Source: Marinisporobacter sp.
GTDB taxonomy: Bacteria > Bacillota > Clostridia > Peptostreptococcales > Thermotaleaceae
NCBI GenBank assembly: GCA_025210395.1
Contig: JAOARV010000006.1
Coordinates: forward strand, 1-64,000
Length of the DNA stretch: 64,000 nucleotides
Direction of reading: 5' to 3'
The position numbers and the translations under genes are program-made. Below, piece after piece: positions 44,304 to 54,553 of this stretch (positions are counted from its first letter, which is position 1; each line of letters begins with the position of its first letter). The notes under the pieces were generated by a model, which saw only the letters and a program-made list of their open reading frames with translations, did no database searches and was not told where the DNA came from.

Positions 44304-47300
44304 ATGAATAGAGAAGTAAGAAGAATTTATGTAGAGAAAAAATCAGGGTTTGATATAGAAGCACAGCATTTATATAAAGACTTAGTGGAAAGCTTAGGAA
44401 TCAAGGGATTAAAAGGAGTAAGGATTCTTAATAAATATGATATTTCAGGCTTATCTGAGGAGGAATATATAAAAACAAAGGGAGCGATTTTTTCAGAGCC
44501 GAATGTAGATCATGTTTATGATGAAGTTTTTCCATATGATCAGAAGAATCATGTGTTTGTCATGGAATATCTTCCTGGACAATATGACCAAAGGGCAGAT
44601 TCAGCAGAGCAATGTGTTCAAATCTTTACACAAAGTGAAAAACCTCATATTATTACAGGAAAAGTTTTTGTATTAGAAGGAAAAATAACAGAAGAAGAAT
44701 TTGTAAAAATAAAAGAATATTGTATTAATCCAGTAGATTCTAGAGAAAGCTCTTTAGAGAAACCAGATACTTTAGCGTTAGAATTAGAGACCATAAAAGA
44801 TGTAGAAATCATAAAAGGTTTCATCAAAAAAGGTGAGGAAGCACTTTGTGCTTTTCATAAAGATCTAGGTTTTGCTATGAGTATAGAGGATTTAAAGTTT
44901 TGTCAAACTTATTTTAGAGATACAGAAAAAAGAAATCCTACTATTACAGAATTAAGGGTTATTGATACTTATTGGTCAGATCACTGTAGACATACAACCT
45001 TTTTAACAAAAATAGAAGAGGTAAAAATAGAAGAAGGACCCTTTAGCAGTGCTATAAAAAGAGCATATGATGAATATTTATCATCTAGAGAATATGTATA
45101 TGAAGATAAAGAGAAAGATATATGCCTTATGGATATAGCTGTAATGAGTATGAAGGAGCTTAGAAAAAGAGGGAAGTTAGATGATTTAGACGTATCTGAA
45201 GAAATTAATGCATGTAGTATTGTAGTCAATGCTGAGATAGATGGAAAAGATGAAGAGTGGCTTGTTATGTTTAAGAATGAAACACACAACCATCCTACAG
45301 AAATAGAGCCTTTTGGTGGGGCTGCTACTTGTTTAGGAGGAGCCATAAGAGATCCATTATCAGGAAGAAGCTATGTTTATCAGGCAATGCGTGTAACAGG
45401 AAGTGCTGATCCAAGAACAAAAGTAGAAGATACCCTACAAGGAAAACTTCCTCAAATAAAAATTACACGTGATGCAGCAGCAGGATATAGCTCTTATGGA
45501 AATCAAATTGGTCTTGCAACAGGGCAAGTTGCAGAAGTATATGATGAAGATTTTGTAGCAAAAAGAATGGAAGTTGGTGCAGTGATTGCAGCAGCACCAA
45601 AGGAAAATGTAGTAAGAAGCAAGCCTGTTGAAGGAGATCTAGTTATTCTTTTAGGAGGTAGAACTGGAAGAGATGGTTGCGGAGGAGCAACAGGATCTTC
45701 TAAGGAGCATACGGAAGAATCTATTCTCACATGTGGAGCTGAGGTACAAAAGGGAAATCCTCCTATAGAGAGAAAAATTCAAAGATTATTTAGAAATCCA
45801 GCTGTTAGTAAGATGATTAAAAGATGTAATGATTTCGGAGCAGGAGGCGTTTCTGTAGCTATAGGAGAGTTAACAGATAGTCTAGAAATCAATTTAGACA
45901 AGGTACCTAAAAAATATGAAGGATTAGATGGAACAGAGCTTGCTATATCTGAGTCACAAGAACGTATGGCTGTTGTAATTGATAAAGAAAATGAAGAAGT
46001 TTTTATAAAATTTGCCCATGAAGAAAATTTAGAAGCAACAGTTGTTGCAAAGGTTACAAATGATGAACGATTAAAAATGAAATGGCGTGGAAAAGATATT
46101 TTAGATTTAAGCAGAGAATTTTTAGACACAAATGGAGTAAAACAAAAAACAAAGGTAATGGTAAAAGCAGTAGACCAAGATCATAATTATTTTGAAAAGC
46201 TACCAGAGGGGTTAGAAGATCTTAAAGATTTAAAAACAGCTTGGATGGAAAATTTAAAAGATTTAAATGTGGCTAGTCAAAAGGGGTTAATTGAAAGGTT
46301 TGATAGTACCATTGGAGCAGGAACAGTACTTATGCCTCTTGGAGGAAAATATCAGATGACACCTTCTGAAGGAATGGTTGGAAAGCTTCCAGTACTTAAA
46401 GGAGAAACCAATACAGGAACCATCATGACTTATGGATATAATCCTAAAATCGGAAAATGGAGTCCTTTCCATGGAGGATTGTATGCAGTATTAGAGGCAG
46501 TTACGAAGGTTGTTAGTATTGGTGGAGATTATAAAAATATTCGATTGAGTCTTCAGGAATATTTTGAAAAGCTAGGAAGCAATCCTACTAAGTGGGGGAA
46601 ACCATTTAGTGCTTTACTAGGTGCTTTATATATTCAAAAGGAATTAAATATCCCTGCTATTGGTGGAAAGGATAGTATGTCAGGAACCTTTAAAGATATC
46701 CATGTACCTCCTACAGTAGTGGCATTTGCAGTAGATACAGTAGATATAAGGAAAGTGATTTCTCCCGAATTTAAAGAAATTGGTAGTAAGGTAGTATTGA
46801 TTCCATTAAGAAGAGATGAAAATGAATTGCCTGATTTTAAGGGGCTAGATCAAAACTTTAATAAAATTACGAGTTTGATCAATAAAGGTAAAGTATTATC
46901 AGCACAATCAGTTCGAAATGGTGGGATTGCTGCGGCCATTAGTAAGATGAGCTTTGGGAATAAAATAGGGCTATCCTTTGAGGAAAGAATAAACAATCAA
47001 GAATTATTCAACCCACAATATGGTTCAATGATTTTAGAAATAGATGAAAAAGAAGAAATAGAAGAATTACTAGAAGGAATAGAATATAAAGTACTAGGAA
47101 CTACAAAACCTAATAGGATTGATATAAATAACGTAACTATTCACATAGAGGAAGCACTTAAAACATGGGAAAAACCTCTCGAAAAAGTGTTTCCAACGAA
47201 AGAATCCATACAAGGAACACCTAAAAACATTTATTATGAAACAGGAGTTAAAAAGAAAGCAAGTATAAGTATTGCAAAGCCAAAAATCTTTATACCAGCA

Positions 47301-48074
47301 TTTCCAGGAACAAATTGTGAATACGACACAGCTAGAGTATTTGAAAAGGCTGGCGGCATTGTTGAAACCATGATCTTTAAGAATTTAACAGAAAAGGATA
47401 TAGAAGATTCTATCGAAGAAATGGTAAAAAACATTAATCATGCACAAATCATCGCTTTACCAGGAGGTTTTAGTGCAGGAGATGAGCCAGATGGTTCTGG
47501 AAAATTTATTGCAACTATCTTTAGAAATCCAACTGTAAAAGAAGCTGTTATGAATTTATTAAAGGAAAGAGATGGGTTAATGATAGGGATTTGTAATGGA
47601 TTCCAAGCCCTTATTAAACTAGGGCTGCTACCATATGGAGAGATTCGAGAAACTTCGCTCAAGGCACCAACTCTTACTTTCAACAAAATTGGTAGACATA
47701 TTTCAGGATTAGTAAGAACGAAGGTTGTTTCCAATCAATCACCTTGGTTAATGAATACAAAATTAGGAGAAATCCATACAATTGCTGTATCTCATGGAGA
47801 AGGAAGATTTATTGCTAATAAAGAAGAAATGGAAAAAATGATCGAAAATGGACAAATTGCAACCCAATATGTAGATATAAATGGAAATCAAACTTATGAT
47901 ATTCATTATAATCCAAATGGCTCCTTCGAAGCAGTTGAAGGAATTACAAGCCCTGATGGTAGAATATTTGGGAAAATGGCACATACAGAAAGAATGGGAG
48001 AAAATATTGCAGTAAATGTAGAGGGAAATAAAGATCAAGGAATATTTAAAGCAGGAGTGGCGTATTTTAGATAA
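44304..48074 (+). CDS. purL: Phosphoribosylformylglycinamidine synthase, single-chain PurL
   Basis: A 1256-residue enzyme of purine synthesis (FGAR + Gln + ATP to FGAM). The N-terminal PurS-like region is followed by 'WSDHCRHTTF', the ATP/FGAR domains ('NHPTEIEPFGGAATCLGG', 'DFGAGGVSVAIGELTDS', 'GGKDSMSGTF') and the C-terminal glutaminase with 'PAFPGTNCEYDTA', nucleophile Cys in 'GICNGFQAL' and 'SHGEGRF'. Length and the fused glutaminase match the clostridial/proteobacterial single-chain type rather than the PurS/L/Q complex of Bacillus. The start ATG follows AAGGCGGGG. No purine riboswitch could be recognised in the 252-base gap upstream; no other pur gene is in the window. Confidence 0.95.
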   Translation: MNREVRRIYVEKKSGFDIEAQHLYKDLVESLGIKGLKGVRILNKYDISGLSEEEYIKTKGAIFSEPNVDHVYDEVFPYDQKNHVFVMEYLPGQYDQRADSAEQCVQIFTQSEKPHIITGKVFVLEGKITEEEFVKIKEYCINPVDSRESSLEKPDTLALELETIKDVEIIKGFIKKGEEALCAFHKDLGFAMSIEDLKFCQTYFRDTEKRNPTITELRVIDTYWSDHCRHTTFLTKIEEVKIEEGPFSSAIKRAYDEYLSSREYVYEDKEKDICLMDIAVMSMKELRKRGKLDDLDVSEEINACSIVVNAEIDGKDEEWLVMFKNETHNHPTEIEPFGGAATCLGGAIRDPLSGRSYVYQAMRVTGSADPRTKVEDTLQGKLPQIKITRDAAAGYSSYGNQIGLATGQVAEVYDEDFVAKRMEVGAVIAAAPKENVVRSKPVEGDLVILLGGRTGRDGCGGATGSSKEHTEESILTCGAEVQKGNPPIERKIQRLFRNPAVSKMIKRCNDFGAGGVSVAIGELTDSLEINLDKVPKKYEGLDGTELAISESQERMAVVIDKENEEVFIKFAHEENLEATVVAKVTNDERLKMKWRGKDILDLSREFLDTNGVKQKTKVMVKAVDQDHNYFEKLPEGLEDLKDLKTAWMENLKDLNVASQKGLIERFDSTIGAGTVLMPLGGKYQMTPSEGMVGKLPVLKGETNTGTIMTYGYNPKIGKWSPFHGGLYAVLEAVTKVVSIGGDYKNIRLSLQEYFEKLGSNPTKWGKPFSALLGALYIQKELNIPAIGGKDSMSGTFKDIHVPPTVVAFAVDTVDIRKVISPEFKEIGSKVVLIPLRRDENELPDFKGLDQNFNKITSLINKGKVLSAQSVRNGGIAAAISKMSFGNKIGLSFEERINNQELFNPQYGSMILEIDEKEEIEELLEGIEYKVLGTTKPNRIDINNVTIHIEEALKTWEKPLEKVFPTKESIQGTPKNIYYETGVKKKASISIAKPKIFIPAFPGTNCEYDTARVFEKAGGIVETMIFKNLTEKDIEDSIEEMVKNINHAQIIALPGGFSAGDEPDGSGKFIATIFRNPTVKEAVMNLLKERDGLMIGICNGFQALIKLGLLPYGEIRETSLKAPTLTFNKIGRHISGLVRTKVVSNQSPWLMNTKLGEIHTIAVSHGEGRFIANKEEMEKMIENGQIATQYVDINGNQTYDIHYNPNGSFEAVEGITSPDGRIFGKMAHTERMGENIAVNVEGNKDQGIFKAGVAYFR

Positions 48075-48119
48075 TAAAAGAGCAATATAAAATGAATATA
48101 GCATTAGCAAATCTGAAAC

Positions 48120-48165
48120 AGCTCATAAACCTGATCAATAATATATAGGTTATGAGCTGTTTTTT
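48120..48165. terminator. Terminator between purL and the convergent operon
   Basis: A 12-13-bp stem (agctcataaacct / aggttatgagct) with a 14-base loop and a GTTTTTT tail; it lies between two convergent genes. Confidence 0.82.
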
Positions 48166-48874
48166 AAAGAATCATTTCTAGTATAGATGCATGTTGCTTT
48201 TTTATCAGATTAATTCCTCGATAGCCTTTATCAAAATGCAATCTTTGTGAGGAAAAATCATCTATTAAAAATCGTTTATTAGATTGAAAATTTTCATCGT
48301 GAAAAATTTTCTCTTGATCATACCTTTTGAAGAGGATATATCTTGGTGTATTTTCATAAATCCATACGAGCTTGCGAATATAAAAGCCTGTATTTAATAA
48401 TGATTTTAAACTTGCATAATTAAAAGGAGATACAGTAGAGATAAAATATTTAAAAGTATTTAACTTTTTTATTTCCTTTGAAGCCAAATCAATCATCAGC
48501 TTTTGAAGTTTATTTCCTTGATAAGGCTTTAGAATAATAGTTGCTTCAAAAAATACTAATTGATTTAGTTCATTATCTTTTATACCAACTAAACGACCAA
48601 GATTTTTAGTTTCTTCATCCCAATAGGAAACTACTCTAACCCCTATTAATGTATTTTCTACAAAAACACCAAGAATAAGACCTTGTCCATTAAAAATATC
48701 GTCTAATTCTTCTTCTGTCAAAGGATAGTATATATCTTTTGATGGAAGGGTGTGAATAATTTCTTGTTGAAGCTTTAAAATATCCCATTTATGAGAAATA
48801 TTAACCTTCTCGATGCTATAAGGATAATATTTTTTTTGAAGATGATGCAATAAATAACCAGATTTTAAAATCAT
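48164..48874 (-). CDS. GNAT-like acetyltransferase
   Basis: A 236-residue protein. The central part has the GNAT acetyl-CoA-binding look ('FEATIILKPYQGNKLQKLMID', visible as 'KPYQGNKLQKLM' in place of the usual R/QxxGxG/A), followed by 'SPFNYASLKSLLNTGFY', a typical GNAT helix and strand. The N-terminal 70 residues and the final 40 are not recognised. It overlaps the upstream transporter gene by 4 bases (ATGA-type junction), so it is the last gene of the minus-strand operon. The substrate could be a protein or a small amine; nothing in the sequence decides. Confidence 0.7.
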   Translation of the reverse strand: MILKSGYLLHHLQKKYYPYSIEKVNISHKWDILKLQQEIIHTLPSKDIYYPLTEEELDDIFNGQGLILGVFVENTLIGVRVVSYWDEETKNLGRLVGIKDNELNQLVFFEATIILKPYQGNKLQKLMIDLASKEIKKLNTFKYFISTVSPFNYASLKSLLNTGFYIRKLVWIYENTPRYILFKRYDQEKIFHDENFQSNKRFLIDDFSSQRLHFDKGYRGINLIKKQHASILEMIL

Positions 48875-51249
48875 GAAGGACTCACCTTCTCCACAGTATT
48901 TTTGTTAAACTTATTAGTGAAAACAAATAGGACAATCATTCCTAAAATAACGATTGCAATATAGCCTATACCCCTTTGATACCCTTTATTAATACTAAGG
49001 GCAAATATTTGAGGACCCATCATCTGTGCAATTTTTTTGATATTTGTATAATAACCTAAAGCTTCTCCACGCCCTATTTTTTTTGTAGCAGGAAGATTTA
49101 AATAGTATTCTGTTTGAGAAGGAAGACCAAAGCCTTCCCCTAAGCCCATGAGGGCTGCAGCTATTAAAATTGCTATGAGGGTACCGTAATAAGCAAAAGT
49201 TAAATAACCTACAAATAAGAAGAATATTGATAAAATAATGGTCTTTTTATTATCTAATTTTTTAGAAAAATGTTTTGTTAAGATGGGCCCCATATAGGCA
49301 ATACAAATGCCATTTAAGAGGTATGCACGACCGATGGTAGCTGTTTGTATCCCCCTTTCTGATGCATAAATAGGTAAAAAGAAATCTAAAAACAATACAG
49401 AGATGGCCATAGGCATACTGATCAATAAGAAAAAGGATAATACTTCAAAGTTTTTGACGAAATCCAATAAGTGTAGTTTTGATGTTTTATGAATGATTGA
49501 TGATTTTTCTACTACTTTTTCATTAAGGAAGAAATATTTTGATATGAAAAAAGCAATCATCATCAAAAGGGTAGAAATATAAAACACTTTTTGATAACCG
49601 ATCTTGTCCATCAGAATAGCTCCAAACACAGCACCCGTGTTTACACCAGCATATATACCGCTTGTGATGGAAGAAAAACTTTTTTTCTTTTCAACTTCAT
49701 CCTTTTGAGATGCAGCACAGCTTCTCATAGATATATAAGTTAAGGCATAACCAATACCGTAGATCCCTCTCGCTAATATAAAAATCATGGCATTCCATGC
49801 TAAGCCAGAAAATAGTGCGCTGATTAATAAACAAGCTAAACCGATATATTGAATCTTTTTCCAACCTATACGATCAATCCATTTTCCACCAAAGAATGTA
49901 AAAATAGCACCTGTAAAGAAAACAATAGAGACAGGTAATCCTAAAACAAAGTTATTTGATAAACCAGGGATAGGTTCGTATAGACCCTTCATTACTTTAG
50001 GAATAAAGCTAATAGACAAAAAAGAAGCTGTATAGACTATAAATGCTAAAAAACGAAGATTAGAAGTATTCTCCCTAGGCTCTTTTCCACCTTGAGAAGG
50101 TTTTTTTGTTGTCTTATGGATCATATAAAAAGTGAAAAATAATACGATTTCTACCATAAAAAAGAAGAAGGTTGCAAAAATGGTGATGGTATCAAGAAGT
50201 ATTTCTGTTAGACCTGATTGAATAAATTTTTCTGAAATGAATATTTTTAATTCAGGTGTTTGTCCTTTAATATCTTCCTTTAATGGAATAGCAATGGTGT
50301 ATTTAGTATCAATATTTTCATGGAGGGGTGTTGTTTTTGGTGTACTACTATAAAGCCCATTAGACAATTGAATAGAATCAATTTGAGGAACAATTGCATC
50401 AATTTTATTCAGATAAACTTCAAGATCTTGCAAATTTTCATAAGAGATATCCTTGTCAATTACTGCCTCAATATCAGCTTTTAAAGTTTTAGAAGCTTTA
50501 AAAGCATTATCTATAGAAATTTGATAATAAGCTTTATAAAACATAAAATAATTAATAGAACCATAGATAATCTGAACTGTTCCCATAATGAGCAATAGGG
50601 TGATGATGACCTTTTTTCTATTAAAGTTTTGAGCTGTATCAAATAATTTTCCTCTAAAGCTATAAAAATAAAGAATGAATAATGTGAAAAAAATCATACA
50701 TACAAAATAGAAGAAAATAGATTTTATATAGGAAGACATTTGATGATTAACAAATCCTTTTGAAAAAATCATCTCAAAAGTAGCAACAGAAAGGTTATTT
50801 TTGTCTTTTATAGGGATAAAAATATGATAATAATTCTTATAAAGGGTATAGTTAAATAATTCATTTTTTTCAAAAGCAGTGTAGCTTTTTAATGAATCAG
50901 GTAAAGTTGAATAGGTGTTTAAAGAATTTGTATTTTTTTTGAAAGCTTCGTATTGAATATTATTTTCTTTTGAAATAATTTTAACAACGTCTATATCTCC
51001 TGTTTGTTCTAGCCAATTAGATAAAAGGCTCTCCATTCCATAAAAATTGTCGATTTCTTTTCCGTATTGAATGGCGTATTCTACTTTATTTACAAATTTA
51101 GTACCTTGAACTACATAAGTAGCAATAAAGGAATCTGTATATCTTTTTTGAAAGGTATCAATATTTGTAAAACCCGTAAGGACAAATATGATTAGGACGA
51201 GTAATATGGAAGTATAAAAAAAGGTTTTTCTTATTTTTTTTTCATTCAT
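48871..51249 (-). CDS. Sensor-MFS fusion membrane protein
   Basis: A 792-residue protein. The first half has a membrane helix (about 5-25), an extracytoplasmic domain to about 165, two helices (about 168-190, 208-230), a second extracytoplasmic domain to about 340 and another helix; these look like Cache-type sensor domains. The second half (about 395-790) is a complete 12-helix major-facilitator transporter with the loop motif 'GKWIDRIGWKKIQ' and 'ARGIYGIGYALTYI'. I start at the ATG at 51249, since the upstream in-frame ATG is itself the ribosome site (GATGGAGG). Fusion of two sensory domains to an MFS is unusual. It sits between an ABC-type binding protein and a GNAT protein, so sensing and transport of a small ligand is plausible. 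Confidence 0.78.
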   Translation of the reverse strand: MNEKKIRKTFFYTSILLVLIIFVLTGFTNIDTFQKRYTDSFIATYVVQGTKFVNKVEYAIQYGKEIDNFYGMESLLSNWLEQTGDIDVVKIISKENNIQYEAFKKNTNSLNTYSTLPDSLKSYTAFEKNELFNYTLYKNYYHIFIPIKDKNNLSVATFEMIFSKGFVNHQMSSYIKSIFFYFVCMIFFTLFILYFYSFRGKLFDTAQNFNRKKVIITLLLIMGTVQIIYGSINYFMFYKAYYQISIDNAFKASKTLKADIEAVIDKDISYENLQDLEVYLNKIDAIVPQIDSIQLSNGLYSSTPKTTPLHENIDTKYTIAIPLKEDIKGQTPELKIFISEKFIQSGLTEILLDTITIFATFFFFMVEIVLFFTFYMIHKTTKKPSQGGKEPRENTSNLRFLAFIVYTASFLSISFIPKVMKGLYEPIPGLSNNFVLGLPVSIVFFTGAIFTFFGGKWIDRIGWKKIQYIGLACLLISALFSGLAWNAMIFILARGIYGIGYALTYISMRSCAASQKDEVEKKKSFSSITSGIYAGVNTGAVFGAILMDKIGYQKVFYISTLLMMIAFFISKYFFLNEKVVEKSSIIHKTSKLHLLDFVKNFEVLSFFLLISMPMAISVLFLDFFLPIYASERGIQTATIGRAYLLNGICIAYMGPILTKHFSKKLDNKKTIILSIFFLFVGYLTFAYYGTLIAILIAAALMGLGEGFGLPSQTEYYLNLPATKKIGRGEALGYYTNIKKIAQMMGPQIFALSINKGYQRGIGYIAIVILGMIVLFVFTNKFNKNTVEKVSPS

Positions 51250-51281
51250 AATATCCTCCATCCTCTATAAAATAATAAGGG

Positions 51282-52433
51282 TCAATAAATCTTTGTATAA
51301 ATAATATCCGATACCAATAATATATCAAAGGGAACTTTGTAGCCGATTTGTTCTGCTACAGCCATATTTAAACTGATACTAGGTGTATCTCCGAAATTTT
51401 GGGATAAACTTTGTGGTGTAGCCCCTTTTAAAACGTTTATAATGCGATCTGCACCAAAGCGACCAATTTCATCAAAGTTAAACCGATAGACAGACATAAG
51501 TGCTCCATATTGTACTTCAATAGGACCAACTTGAGAAAAAACAGGGATTTTTTTATGATAAAAGGGAGATAGATAATCCTTTGTTTTTTTTGTCTTTCGA
51601 CTACCAGGTGTTAAGTATACAGCATCTACTTGGGTAGCCATTTTAGAATAAATGTCTTTTATTTCTTTTTCATATCTTTTAAGGTCTTCCTTTGAATTTG
51701 CTTCGTTGATAAAGTATTCAACAATTTCAACATGCTTTTCTTTAGTAAAATCTTGAACCGTATCTATTGCAGCTAAAGATCTCCCTAGTTCTGTATTTTC
51801 ATAGACAATACCTAATTTTTTAAAATGAAATAAATCATAAAAAACATCTAATTGTCTTTTGTAACGTTGAGGGTCAACATGAGCCCAAAGATTATCTTTA
51901 CCAGAGGTATGAACAGATTGGATGATTCCAGATTTTACTGCATCGCTGGTAGAAAAAACTAATACGGGAATATGATCTATGTTTTTAGAAGTAAATTTTC
52001 CTGCTTTTGTACCCATTACGATGAATAAATCAATGTTTTTTTCTCTTTTAAATTTTTCTAAAGCTGCTTTTTTTTCATCATTAGATAGATATGCAAGTTG
52101 AATAAAAGCATTTTCTTTAAATTTTATATAATCTCCCATATCTCTTGAAGAGAGCCATTTCCACATAGCCTTAGCATCATTAGACCCAGAGGTGTAAGGA
52201 ATGTCTTCGATAGATTTGATCCAGCCTGCTTCTGAAAGACCTTTAAGAATACCATAAAGAGTTCCTGCATAGTTAAAATAAGGATCATTTTCACAATAAG
52301 CAATTTTAAACTTTTTATTATTTACTTTAGAAATGGGTTGTAGATCATTTCCGCAAAAACCTATATTTGAGAAAAACAGGAAAAACAGGATAAAAAACAT
52401 GATCCCTTTTGAACAAAAACTTTTTAGGTTCAT
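51282..52433 (-). CDS. ABC-transporter-type substrate-binding protein (ABC_sub_bind family)
   Basis: A 383-residue protein with a signal peptide (1-27, ending 'NIGFCG'; no clear lipobox). The mature part has two periplasmic-binding-protein lobes: 'KFKIAYCENDPYFNYAGTL' at the start, 'DLFIVMGTKAG', 'HIPVLVFSTSDAVKSG' and 'VDAVYLTPGSRKT', typical of the PF04392 family (ABC_sub_bind, often for tryptophan-like or unknown small ligands). I start at 52433 because AGGAGG precedes this ATG; 23 upstream residues of open frame lack a start site. No ABC permease or ATPase is adjacent, so it may feed the sensor-MFS protein downstream instead of an importer. Confidence 0.8.
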   Translation of the reverse strand: MNLKSFCSKGIMFFILFFLFFSNIGFCGNDLQPISKVNNKKFKIAYCENDPYFNYAGTLYGILKGLSEAGWIKSIEDIPYTSGSNDAKAMWKWLSSRDMGDYIKFKENAFIQLAYLSNDEKKAALEKFKREKNIDLFIVMGTKAGKFTSKNIDHIPVLVFSTSDAVKSGIIQSVHTSGKDNLWAHVDPQRYKRQLDVFYDLFHFKKLGIVYENTELGRSLAAIDTVQDFTKEKHVEIVEYFINEANSKEDLKRYEKEIKDIYSKMATQVDAVYLTPGSRKTKKTKDYLSPFYHKKIPVFSQVGPIEVQYGALMSVYRFNFDEIGRFGADRIINVLKGATPQSLSQNFGDTPSISLNMAVAEQIGYKVPFDILLVSDIIYTKIY

Positions 52434-52458
52434 ATCATTCCTCCTCTTGAAAAATAAC

Positions 52459-54342
52459 TTATTTTGAAACTTCAATAGAAAGTAATTTTGTTTTTTTATC
52501 ATTAAAAATAAGTTTCAAAGTGTGATCATTAAAGGGATAAATCATATAGTAAATATTTGTATTTAAAATAGAATCAAAAGTGTTGTTACTCTCAATGGCT
52601 TCTCCTAAGAGAGCTATAATTTTTGGTTCAGACATAGATAGACGGATACCATCTATTTCAATATCTGATGTGATGCGAATACGATTTAAGGTAGATTTAT
52701 TAGATTCTTTATCATTTTCTAGGATAAATTGTAAATGAAATTCATCATAGAAATAAATGGTTGTCCCATTTTTTTGAATAGCAAAGCGACCAGCAGGACC
52801 TAAGTCTGCTTCTAATGAAGATTGATCTTTATCAAAGAAGTCAAGAATATTAGGGGAACCCTCTACAAAGGTACCTTTAAATAAAATTTTATTGTTTTCA
52901 TACAAAGTACCAAAGCCGTTAAATAATCCTGATGAAAAGGATCCATCATAAATGAGATTTTTATTTGTATCAAATAAGAGCCCCTTTCCTTCAAAAAGAC
53001 CTGTTTCAAAGAATCCAGAATAAGCAACATTTTTATCCTTATAAAGAACACCATAGCCGCTAAATAAACCATCTATAAAATTTCCTTCGTAGATCAGGGA
53101 GCCAGATTCATCGTATAATTTTCCTATACCATTGAAGGAACCTTCCATAAATTGTCCTTCATATTGAAGGGTGTTGTTTTCATCTTCAAAATATAGTTTT
53201 CCTTTTCCTGAAAACTGATTATCTTTGAATTGTCCTTCATATTTTTTTATTTTAGGATTTTCAGAGGAATACAATATGCCATTGCCATTTCCGTCGATTA
53301 TATTTCCCTCAAAGTTTAAATGGCCACCTTCAGTAACAAGAATACCATTTCCAGCGGGTTGGCCGTCTTTGAAATTTCCTGAAAAGACTAAAGCTCCCTT
53401 TGGATCATATAATTGACCAGCGCCTTCATATTTTCCATTTTTGAATTCACCTTCATATAAAAGGATGTTCTTGATGGTGTATAGTTTTCCTTGTCCATGG
53501 AATTGATCGCCTTTAAAATCTCCTTCATAGCGAAGCTTTCCATTGCTATAGTGTAGCTTTGCAAAGCCATCTAATAATCCATTATTGAAATTGCCATCTG
53601 CTATTAATAAACCATTACTAGAAAATTTCTTACCAAGGCCATTATATTTTCCATTAGAAAAACTTCCTTGATAAATGAGGTTTTCAGCTTCATCATAAAG
53701 CTTTCCTTCATTGCTATATTCTCCATTGCTGAATTGTCCTTGGTATTTAAGTTTGCTGTTAGGGTAATATTCTTTTCCTTCACCATTGAAAACACCATTA
53801 GAGAAATTTCCCTTATAAAGCAAAGATCCATCTTTTCTATATAGATTTCCAAGTCCATCAAATTCATTATTTTTAAAAGAGCCTTTATATTTTAAAGCTT
53901 GATCCGTTCCACGGTAAAAAAGCGCACCCTCACCAGAAAAAATACCATTTTCTAAAGGACCTATGTAAATAAGCTTTTTATTGGTTTTATTGTCGTATAT
54001 TTTTCCTTTTCCTGTATAAGGAATGGGGTCTGTTTCGTAAAGTTCTTTGTATTGAAATATTTTTCCTTGCAAGTAGTTATATCCTAAAAATCCACCTAAG
54101 AGAAGTAATAAAAAAAGAATAAGTGTTAATCGTTTTGAAATGTATAAGTGACGTAGTTTGAAATAATCCTTAATGGAGGTTTCTTTTTTTCTTGTTAATG
54201 TAGTGATTTTGTAAGCAAATTTTCTAGAAAGGGTATAGGGTGCTCGTGTAACCCTTCTAACACTCATATAGATAGAGCGACGAAGTGGTCTAAAAATCAT
54301 ATTCACAATAATTTGTAATTGAACGAATAATTTATTATTCAT
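52459..54342 (-). CDS. Membrane-anchored MORN-repeat protein
   Basis: A 627-residue protein. Residues 1-70 are basic and cytoplasmic, 72-90 form one membrane helix ('LTLILFLLLLLGGFLGY'), and about 105-500 hold some 16 MORN repeats of 22-25 residues with the form 'L.Y.G.F.NG.F.G.G.LY' (for example 'LLYKGNFSNGVFNGEG'). The final 120 residues ('MSEPKIIALLGEA') form a separate domain I do not recognise. MORN repeats build long beta-hairpin rods that bind lipids or proteins. It is the first gene of the minus-strand operon (25 bases before the next gene), divergent from the receptor at 54554. Its role is unknown; a scaffold for the neighbouring sensor proteins is a guess. Confidence 0.85.
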   Translation of the reverse strand: MNNKLFVQLQIIVNMIFRPLRRSIYMSVRRVTRAPYTLSRKFAYKITTLTRKKETSIKDYFKLRHLYISKRLTLILFLLLLLGGFLGYNYLQGKIFQYKELYETDPIPYTGKGKIYDNKTNKKLIYIGPLENGIFSGEGALFYRGTDQALKYKGSFKNNEFDGLGNLYRKDGSLLYKGNFSNGVFNGEGKEYYPNSKLKYQGQFSNGEYSNEGKLYDEAENLIYQGSFSNGKYNGLGKKFSSNGLLIADGNFNNGLLDGFAKLHYSNGKLRYEGDFKGDQFHGQGKLYTIKNILLYEGEFKNGKYEGAGQLYDPKGALVFSGNFKDGQPAGNGILVTEGGHLNFEGNIIDGNGNGILYSSENPKIKKYEGQFKDNQFSGKGKLYFEDENNTLQYEGQFMEGSFNGIGKLYDESGSLIYEGNFIDGLFSGYGVLYKDKNVAYSGFFETGLFEGKGLLFDTNKNLIYDGSFSSGLFNGFGTLYENNKILFKGTFVEGSPNILDFFDKDQSSLEADLGPAGRFAIQKNGTTIYFYDEFHLQFILENDKESNKSTLNRIRITSDIEIDGIRLSMSEPKIIALLGEAIESNNTFDSILNTNIYYMIYPFNDHTLKLIFNDKKTKLLSIEVSK

Positions 54343-54431
54343 AAGAATCCCTCTTTATAAAAAATATTTGATCAAAATATAAAGCTATATAAATATATAA
54401 TACAATCAATCAGCGCAAAATTCAACAATGT

Positions 54432-54460
54432 TTGACATGACACGACAAAAGTGGTATTTT
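54432..54460 (+). promoter_or_regulatory. Promoter of the cyclase-like receptor gene
   Basis: TTGACA (54432-54437), a 17-base spacer and TATTTT (54455-54460) in the divergent gap, 94 bases before the start codon. Confidence 0.65.
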
Positions 54461-54553
54461 TGAAATAATAAAAATATTTCAAAATGGAAAATAGAACCAA
54501 ATAAATAGAAATCAATAAATTGAAGAGAAAAATGGATTCTATGAGGAGAGAGT

